Part shown: positions 58,751 to 64,000 of the stretch, one piece after another | Position numbering within the stretch: the first letter of the stretch is position 1 | How the letters are laid out: each line of letters starts with the position of its first letter | Assembly (NCBI RefSeq): GCF_002995805.1 | Contig: NZ_PVXL01000065.1 | Coordinates: forward strand, 1-64,000 | Direction: 5' to 3' | Length of the DNA: 64,000 nt | Source of the DNA: Neomoorella stamsii | Lineage (GTDB): Bacteria; Bacillota; DSM-521; Neomoorellales; Neomoorellaceae | The notes under the pieces: generated by a model | Database searches by the model: none | The model's input: the letters and a program-made list of their open reading frames with translations, nothing else | Told to the model about the DNA's origin: nothing | Program-made: the position numbers and the translations under genes

Positions 58751-61093
58751 TTAAGGCTTCAAAGGGCTGGGACCTAACGCCCGTAACTCGGCCACGAACC
58801 ACTCCGCTTCCGCTACAAATAAGCTGTCATCATCTGCTTTCAGGCGTACCAAACGTACCCGCTCCGGCTCAATGGCCATCCGCTGCAGCGTCTCGCCCAC
58901 GTTGGCCAGCCGCGTTGCGGCCAGGTCGCTGCCCTGCCGGTAATGGCACTGGTCCGAGGGACAGCCACCTACCAGCACGCCGTCGGCCCCGGCCGTCAGG
59001 GCTTCTACTACTACCTTCATATTAACTGCTCCGGCGCAGGGCACAGGAATAGTCAGGATGTTGGGGGGATACTGCCAGCCTTTACGCCCGGCCTGGTCGG
59101 CCGCCGGGTAGGCGTCATTGATGCACAGGAAAGCAACAACCACGGGTTCCTGCCGCCCGAGGAATCCCATATCTATTGCTTCCACCATGGCCGTCAATTG
59201 TTTAATGGTAAAGTTGCGTAACGAAATAACACCTAACGGGCAGCCGCCCTCACAGATGCCGCACTGGCGGCACTTGCGTAAATCGGGGGCAGGGTATTCG
59301 GTTTCATCCCAGCTCCAGGCATTGAAGGGGCACTCCTCCATACACCGTTTGCACTTGTCGCATTTATTTTTATCGACGACCGGTACGGTAGGTGGAACAG
59401 TGAAATTACCGCCTATTACCGTCATAGCCTTCATAGCCGCCCCGGCAGCACTGCGGACGGCGGCGGCTACGTCCATGGGTCCCTGGGCACAGCCGGCAAC
59501 ATAGATGCCGCGGCGTTGGCTTTCAAAGGGAAAACACTGGATATGCCCCGAGGGGAATTCCCAGTTGGCGACGTTTTCGATAAATCTCTTTGGCCCCTGA
59601 TTAGGCTGCATACCTACCGCCAGCACCACGAGATCGAGATCCTCGAGGCGTACCGCCTCACCGGCAAGGGTATCTTCGGCCAGGATAGTAAGGCGACCGG
59701 TAGAGGGCTCCTCCTCTACTGCCGCCGGATTCCCCCTGATGAAGGTGGCCATGCCTTCTTCCTGGACGCGCCGGTACATTGCTTCATATTCCCCGGTTGA
59801 CCGCAGGTCCATATAAAAGACATAGCTTTCGGCTTCCGGCGCCAGCTCACGGACGTACTGGACCTGTTTCAGCGTTACGGCACAGCAAACCTGGGAGCAG
59901 TACGGCAGGTGGTTGATGTCACGGCTACCGGCGCACTGGATGAAGGCCACGCGCTTTACCGGCCTGCCATTGGACGGGCGCAATAACTTCCCTTTTGTCG
60001 GGCCGTTGGGTGAGGCCAGGCGTTCAAATTCCACGTTGGTGATTACATTGGCATAACGGCCGTAACCAAACAGCTCCAGGTTCCTGGCATCGTAGGGCTG
60101 CCAGCCCGTGCACCAGAGAATAGCCCCTACTTCCAGGGAGAATTCCTGCTCTACGGCGTTTAAATTTATGGCCTGGGTCGGGCAGGCTACTGCACACAGG
60201 TTGCAATTTCCCCCACGGCAAACTTCTTTATCCAGGGCATAGGCCAGGGGATAAGCGAAACCTCCCGGGAGACTGATGGCCTTCCCTGGCGCCGGTAACG
60301 GCCCGGTCCGGGGCCGCTCTGCTGGGCAGACCTCAGCGCACTTTCCGCAAGCAGTACAGGCTGCCATGTCAACGTAGCGTGGCTGCTGCCGCAGCTTCAC
60401 CTGGAAATTGCCTGGTCCCCCCTCAATGTCGCTAACTTCAGTTAGGGTATAAAGGGTGATCAGGGGGTTTTTCCTGATCTCCGCCGTCAGGTATTCTAAA
60501 CCACAGGACGGCGGGCACTGGCGAGGAAAATAACGGTAAAATTCGGCCACTTTGCCGCCGATAAAGGCTTCCTTTTCTGCTACAATAACTTCTGCCCCGG
60601 CGGCTGCCAGGTCCAGGGCGGCACTCAAACCGGCAATGCCAGCACCCACCACCAGGACAGCCTTGCTGGCCGCGAAGGCCAGGGGGGTCAATGACTCTGC
60701 CTGGCGCGAGTGGGCCAGGGCCATATTTACCAGGTTTACCGCTTTTAGGTAAGCCTTCTTGCCGTCGTCTCGATGGGGCCAGGCGCATTGCTCGCGCAAG
60801 TTACAGCGTTCCAGGAGGTAGGGGTTTAAACCGGCCTCCTCTATTGCCTGCCGGAAGATACTTTCTTTCTCCCTGGGCGAGCAGCCAGCCAGGACTACCC
60901 GGTTTACCCTGCCTTCCCTGATGTCCTCGCTGAGGACGGCCAGGCCATCTTTACTGCACCAGGCTTCATGAACACGGCATACACTGACTCCTTTTTTCTT
61001 GCCCATTGCCCTGGCCAGGCCTTCGAGATCTACCGTGCGCCCGATCTCACCCCAGCACTGGCAGAGGTAAAGGCCAATTTGAGGTCCCTCCAT
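58751..61093 (-). CDS. hdrA: Heterodisulfide reductase subunit A-like protein fused to MvhD domain
   Basis: A 780-residue protein. N-domain with GLYLCQCWGEIGRTVDL and VVLAGCSPREKESIF; FAD module VLVVGAGIAGLSAALDLAAA near 143; inserted [4Fe-4S] pair (CTACGKCAEVCPAE, CNLCAVACP) near 245-320; SQVCCAVTLKQ; C-terminal ferredoxin pair (CDKCKRCMEECP, CRQCGICEGGCP) near 585-625; and an MvhD-like tail (PCAGAVNMKVVVEALTAGAD, GCPSDQCHYRQG). The hydrogenase normally feeding MvhD is absent here. It probably transfers electrons between HdrBC and the AprAB-like pair, comparable to QmoA/QmoB in sulfate reducers. Confidence 0.92.
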   Translation of the reverse strand: MEGPQIGLYLCQCWGEIGRTVDLEGLARAMGKKKGVSVCRVHEAWCSKDGLAVLSEDIREGRVNRVVLAGCSPREKESIFRQAIEEAGLNPYLLERCNLREQCAWPHRDDGKKAYLKAVNLVNMALAHSRQAESLTPLAFAASKAVLVVGAGIAGLSAALDLAAAGAEVIVAEKEAFIGGKVAEFYRYFPRQCPPSCGLEYLTAEIRKNPLITLYTLTEVSDIEGGPGNFQVKLRQQPRYVDMAACTACGKCAEVCPAERPRTGPLPAPGKAISLPGGFAYPLAYALDKEVCRGGNCNLCAVACPTQAINLNAVEQEFSLEVGAILWCTGWQPYDARNLELFGYGRYANVITNVEFERLASPNGPTKGKLLRPSNGRPVKRVAFIQCAGSRDINHLPYCSQVCCAVTLKQVQYVRELAPEAESYVFYMDLRSTGEYEAMYRRVQEEGMATFIRGNPAAVEEEPSTGRLTILAEDTLAGEAVRLEDLDLVVLAVGMQPNQGPKRFIENVANWEFPSGHIQCFPFESQRRGIYVAGCAQGPMDVAAAVRSAAGAAMKAMTVIGGNFTVPPTVPVVDKNKCDKCKRCMEECPFNAWSWDETEYPAPDLRKCRQCGICEGGCPLGVISLRNFTIKQLTAMVEAIDMGFLGRQEPVVVAFLCINDAYPAADQAGRKGWQYPPNILTIPVPCAGAVNMKVVVEALTAGADGVLVGGCPSDQCHYRQGSDLAATRLANVGETLQRMAIEPERVRLVRLKADDDSLFVAEAEWFVAELRALGPSPLKP

Positions 61094-61120
61094 ACCGTTA
61101 ACCTCTCCTTATTCCACTAG

Positions 61121-61154
61121 CCTGCAGGGGCACCAGTTTTGGTGCCCCTGCAGG
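61121..61154. repeat. Perfect 15-base-pair hairpin between aprB-like and hdrA
   Basis: CCTGCAGGGGCACCA, a four-base GTTT loop, and TGGTGCCCCTGCAGG. No T-run follows on either strand (one base of tail only), so it is more likely an mRNA-stabilising or processing hairpin than a terminator, placed between the AprAB-like and Hdr halves of the operon. Confidence 0.8.
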
Positions 61155-61167
61155 CAGCACTTCGTGG

Positions 61168-61491
61168 TTAATCGTTTCGGGTTTTAAAGGAAAAGCGTTC
61201 TACTTTACCGTTGATGTCGATACAGGTCCAGGTAATGCGATTAGTACCCATAAGAGGTATAAGTTTGGCTTGATAATAACCAATCTGGTACGGTAACCTG
61301 GTTTCTATAGCCCCCTGGGGGCAAGATTTCACGCAGGACATGCAGTCCCAACAGTCCCTGGGGGAACGGCAGTAAGCCTTTTGGTTTTCCGGGTTTAAAG
61401 TCATCAGATCCCCCGGGCAGATCTGTTCGCACAAAGGTTCTTTTTCGGCTTTGCAGCCGTCACATTTGGCGAGGTTAACTCTGGGCGGCAT
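61168..61491 (-). CDS. AprB-like ferredoxin subunit
   Basis: A 107-residue protein with two [4Fe-4S] motifs spaced as in adenylylsulfate reductase beta subunit: NLAKCDGCKAEKEPLCEQIC and CRSPRDCWDCMSCVKSCPQG, then a short beta tail (NRITWTCIDINGKVERFSF). It is shorter than genuine AprB (about 150 residues), lacking the long C-terminal tail that wraps AprA. It follows the AprA-like gene and would carry its electrons. Whether it works on adenylylsulfate is unproven. Confidence 0.87.
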   Translation of the reverse strand: MPPRVNLAKCDGCKAEKEPLCEQICPGDLMTLNPENQKAYCRSPRDCWDCMSCVKSCPQGAIETRLPYQIGYYQAKLIPLMGTNRITWTCIDINGKVERFSFKTRND

Positions 61492-61520
61492 TACTCATTC
61501 CTCCTTATTTCTCCATCAAT

Positions 61521-63284
61521 TTAGGGCAAGTAACGATCCCCTGGCACTACCTGCTCATAGGGACGGGTGAATACTTCAATTTCCCCGGTATCAGGATTGC
61601 GCCGCGAGTTTACAAAGCAGTCGAACTTCTCATCATTGCGCTCGGGAAAATCGGTGCGCGTCTGCCAGCCCGGCCAGCGCGTTTCTTCCCGGAAGAGAAG
61701 ATGGTGCAATAGTACCTCGGCCACATCTAAACGGTCAATCACCTCATGGGCTTCCATGAGCTCATGGAGGTCACGGGCAATTAAATATTTAGTCTGGTCT
61801 TTGAGGATGCGGATATTTTTCAAGGCAAACTGGAGTTGAGTGGCATTCATACGGTAGAACTGGTGAACACCACCGGCATATTCATCCATCAGCCGCTGCA
61901 TGCGCTCTTCCATTTCCCGCGGCGTAATGCCGTCCCCTACCTCTACCTGGCGGATAGCCGGGGCAAAAACCCGGTCCCGCTCTTTAGTGATTTGCTCTGA
62001 GGGAACTTCCGGTACGACAGTAACCGTTTTGAGATACTCCACGGCACCGCGGGCTGCCAGCATTCCTTCCGCTGCGCAGCCACCTACAAATTTATTCGGC
62101 GTGCCGCCGGCCACATCACCGGCAGCAAATAACCCCGGTAAAGTGGTTGCCCGCTTGATATCAACCCAATAGCCGCTGGCCGTATGACCACCGACAATGT
62201 AGGGGTCATTGCCGTAAATCTCAATGGGCTCCTGTTTAAGATCCTGTCCGCGGGCTGCCAGGTAAAGGACAAAGGCCGGGCGTTCATTGAGGTAATCTAT
62301 TTTCATATCCTTGATATTTTCATCAGTCATGCCCCTGGTATCGACGTAACACGGTCCCCGTCCATTGAGCCATTCTTCCATGGGTACATTGGCCCGGATG
62401 AAACGTGGTGCAGCGTCACCGCCCAGGTGGGCGTAGCGCTCCTGTAAGATCTTTTCCCCGTAGGCATTGATCATGGGTGTCTCGTAACCGACGGAGATGG
62501 TGTCAATGGGGCCGTTGAAGTCCTTCGTCCGGGTTGCGCACCAGCGCATTTCAAAAGTAGTCATTTCTGCTCCCGCCCGGATCCCCATGGCGTATCCGGC
62601 GCCGGTGTTAAAGGGGCAATACCAGAGGTGATGATGGCTGTCCACGCCGTCGTTGGTGTATGGCTTATACAGCCCGGCACAACCCCCGGTAGAGACGATG
62701 GTAGCCCGGGCCAGGACGATATACATCTTACCGTCCCGCACCCCAAAGCCAGCAGCGCCAATAATTCTGCCGTCCACGACCAGGAAGTTGGTGGCCACTA
62801 CCCGGTTGAGGATCTGGCAGCCGTATTCCCGTACCTTTTCCGCCAGGATCACTTTCATTTCCGAGCCTTTGATGGTAATGTCCCACTTGCCCCGGGTATG
62901 GTACTGCTCATCTTCATCCTTGTCGACGGGCAGGCCCCATTCTTCCCACTGTTCGGTAGGTTGATTGAGTACCTCGGCCAGGCTTATGGTCAGGTCTTCC
63001 CTGATGAGGCCTCCGGCCTGGGAGCGGCTCCAGCGCACAAATTCCTCGATTGTCCGCCCCTTCTTAATGTAGGTATTAATAGCGTCCATACCCGCGGCCA
63101 GGCAACCGCTCCTGTCGATATGGGCCTTCTCCATTAATGTTACTTGTAGATTGGGGTCCAGCTTTTTGGCTTCAATAGCGGCAAAACAGCCAGCGTTACC
63201 GGCGCCGATCACCAGGATATCGGTCTTGAGCTGCACTACTTCTATATCTTCTAGACGAGACGGCAATTTTGTTCCTTGCGGCAT
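61521..63284 (-). CDS. AprA-like (fumarate-reductase superfamily) flavoprotein
   Basis: A 587-residue FAD-dependent reductase. FAD fingerprint ILVIGAGNAGCFAAIEAKKL near residue 23, GCLAAGMDAINTYIKKGRT, SGYWVDIKRATTLPGLFAAG followed by DVAGGTPNKFVGGCAAEGM. The overall layout and partner identify the adenylylsulfate-reductase alpha family. However, the active-site segments are divergent (CATRTKDFNGPID, IVGGHTASGYWVD), and no sulfate adenylyltransferase is encoded nearby, so it may reduce another small organic anion. The upstream gene is a DASS-type transporter. AGGAGG precedes the ATG. Confidence 0.85.
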   Translation of the reverse strand: MPQGTKLPSRLEDIEVVQLKTDILVIGAGNAGCFAAIEAKKLDPNLQVTLMEKAHIDRSGCLAAGMDAINTYIKKGRTIEEFVRWSRSQAGGLIREDLTISLAEVLNQPTEQWEEWGLPVDKDEDEQYHTRGKWDITIKGSEMKVILAEKVREYGCQILNRVVATNFLVVDGRIIGAAGFGVRDGKMYIVLARATIVSTGGCAGLYKPYTNDGVDSHHHLWYCPFNTGAGYAMGIRAGAEMTTFEMRWCATRTKDFNGPIDTISVGYETPMINAYGEKILQERYAHLGGDAAPRFIRANVPMEEWLNGRGPCYVDTRGMTDENIKDMKIDYLNERPAFVLYLAARGQDLKQEPIEIYGNDPYIVGGHTASGYWVDIKRATTLPGLFAAGDVAGGTPNKFVGGCAAEGMLAARGAVEYLKTVTVVPEVPSEQITKERDRVFAPAIRQVEVGDGITPREMEERMQRLMDEYAGGVHQFYRMNATQLQFALKNIRILKDQTKYLIARDLHELMEAHEVIDRLDVAEVLLHHLLFREETRWPGWQTRTDFPERNDEKFDCFVNSRRNPDTGEIEVFTRPYEQVVPGDRYLP

Positions 63285-63310
63285 CAGCTTATACCTCCTG
63301 TTTTATTAAT

Positions 63311-64000
63311 TTAGAAAGGATGACCGATAAGGGTTAGCCAGCCACCTTGAACGAGAATGACGTAAATATTGGCGATGATTGAAAGTAAAGATCCGAATTT
63401 GATGGCCTCCCAGGTAGATGTGCCTGAGGCGCCCCAGGCAATGAGGAAGGCAGTTATTGAAATAGGAAGGAAGAAAGAGTAGCTTAAGGAATTAATAACG
63501 ATTAACGAAAACGGTAGAATATTAAACCCTAACTCCTTGGCCAGGCCAATGGTTAAAGGAATAAAGGTAGCTCCCATAGCGGCGGCGCTGACAATACCGG
63601 CGCGAGCGATGTGGAAGCCGAAAACGATAATGAAGAGAACGGCAATGGGCGAAAGAATACCTGCTGCCTTAATCGGGTTGACGATAAAACCGGCCAGCCA
63701 GCCGACAGCTCCGGAGTTATTCAAGGCGTTACCAACGCAAATGGCACCACCCAGGAGCAGCCAGATGTCCCACATGATGTACCGGTTCATTTTCTCGAAG
63801 TTGAGCTTGCCAAAAGGCAAAAAGGCCAGCATCAACACGATGATTGCTACCATACCTGTTTGCATTTTGTGCAGGGTCCCTTCGGTTATCCATAGGAAAA
63901 CGCCCAGGATTATGCAGGCTGCGGCCCAAATCTCCGGCCAGGTGATCTTTCCCAGTTCAGCCTTCATCTTTGGCAGTTCTTCGTCGGCGCCAGGAATGTC
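63311..64000 (-). CDS. DASS/SLC13-type anion transporter, 5' part outside window
   Basis: The last 230 residues of a divalent-anion:sodium symporter family protein. Helices include AAACIILGVFLWITEGTLHK, MVAIIVLMLAFLPFGKL, IMWDIWLLLGGAICVGNALN, ILSPIAVLFIIVFGF and SYSFFLPISITAFLIAWGAS; the central DIWLLLGGAICVGNAL matches the family substrate motif region. The frame is open to the window edge (DIPGADEELPKMKAELG), so the protein begins beyond 64000. It probably imports a carboxylate or sulfonate for the AprA-like reductase encoded 27 bases downstream. Confidence 0.88.
   Translation of the reverse strand, partial: DIPGADEELPKMKAELGKITWPEIWAAACIILGVFLWITEGTLHKMQTGMVAIIVLMLAFLPFGKLNFEKMNRYIMWDIWLLLGGAICVGNALNNSGAVGWLAGFIVNPIKAAGILSPIAVLFIIVFGFHIARAGIVSAAAMGATFIPLTIGLAKELGFNILPFSLIVINSLSYSFFLPISITAFLIAWGASGTSTWEAIKFGSLLSIIANIYVILVQGGWLTLIGHPF

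Noticed and set aside
61521-63284. Firm call of a true adenylylsulfate reductase
   Set aside because: Divergent active-site segments, a short AprB and absence of nearby sulfate adenylyltransferase make that name too strong.
1-64000. CRISPR array, prophage or insertion sequence
   Set aside because: No regularly spaced repeats, transposase, integrase or phage structural genes were seen on either strand; the only mobile element recognised is the nrdD intein.

Overview
The window looks like a chromosomal stretch of a thermophilic, strictly anaerobic, moderately GC-rich Firmicute, most likely a Moorella-type acetogen. This is inferred from gene content: several heterodisulfide-reductase (Hdr) modules, MinD-type ATPases with ferredoxin inserts, FmdE, class III ribonucleotide reductase, a YedE-type selenium cluster and strong sigma-A promoters with clostridial Shine-Dalgarno sites. 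No tRNA, rRNA, CRISPR array or IS element was seen.

Layout. 1-210: cobalamin riboswitch serving a gene left of the window. 313-3579 (-): Fe-S/MinD ATPase, ferredoxin, two NifX-like proteins and DUF5320. 3752-5808 (-): ABC-transporter debris, FmdE, a Fur-family regulator and a NifU/IscU scaffold. 6190-11679 (+): signalling island with a diguanylate cyclase whose HD-GYP domain is cut off, a kinase-less AgrC-like membrane sensor, AgrB, a previously unlisted small AgrD peptide with its own terminator, and a six-helix membrane GGDEF/HD-GYP protein. 11654-13300: PrcB-like protein convergent with a subtilase. 13395-22043: alpha-glucan metabolism, with amylomaltase and a neopullulanase-type enzyme intact but the GH57/GT4 fusion and glucan phosphorylase destroyed by frameshifts and deletions. 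22062-25002 (-): zinc ABC transporter plus Zur. 25003-25956: relics. 25977-33249 (-): radical SAM, MBL-fold, zinc ribbon, CoA-disulfide-reductase-like flavoprotein, HD-GYP and feoAAB. 33666-34011: decayed vapBC. 34032-37700 (-): molybdate/tungstate ABC transporter behind a Moco-type riboswitch. 37975-40736 (-): selenium-metabolism cluster. 40928-44082 (-): methyltransferase and a second metal ABC transporter. 44383-45669 (-): 2-hydroxyacyl-CoA dehydratase-family protein. 45914-50475 (-): nrdG and an intein-containing nrdD under a second cobalamin riboswitch. 50584-57328: two MerR-type regulators and a plus-strand Hdr-like operon (HdrD-like, double HdrA-MvhD fusion, flavoprotein). 57289-64000 (-): DASS transporter, AprA/AprB-like pair and HdrA-HdrC-HdrB.

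Functional threads. The strongest candidate for an undescribed system is the agrBD locus, which has no histidine kinase or response regulator and is embedded between cyclic-di-GMP proteins. A second thread is a shared palindromic operator (TTATGAC-N5-GTCAATAA) overlapping the -35 box of four promoters (NifX-like, DUF5320, iscU-fur, flavoprotein). A third is the AprAB-like/DASS/HdrABC operon, which looks like an uptake-and-reduction pathway for an unidentified anion, and its divergent-type Hdr partner operon. Genome decay is widespread (at least six relic loci), while metal, selenium and B12-dependent regulation is well preserved.
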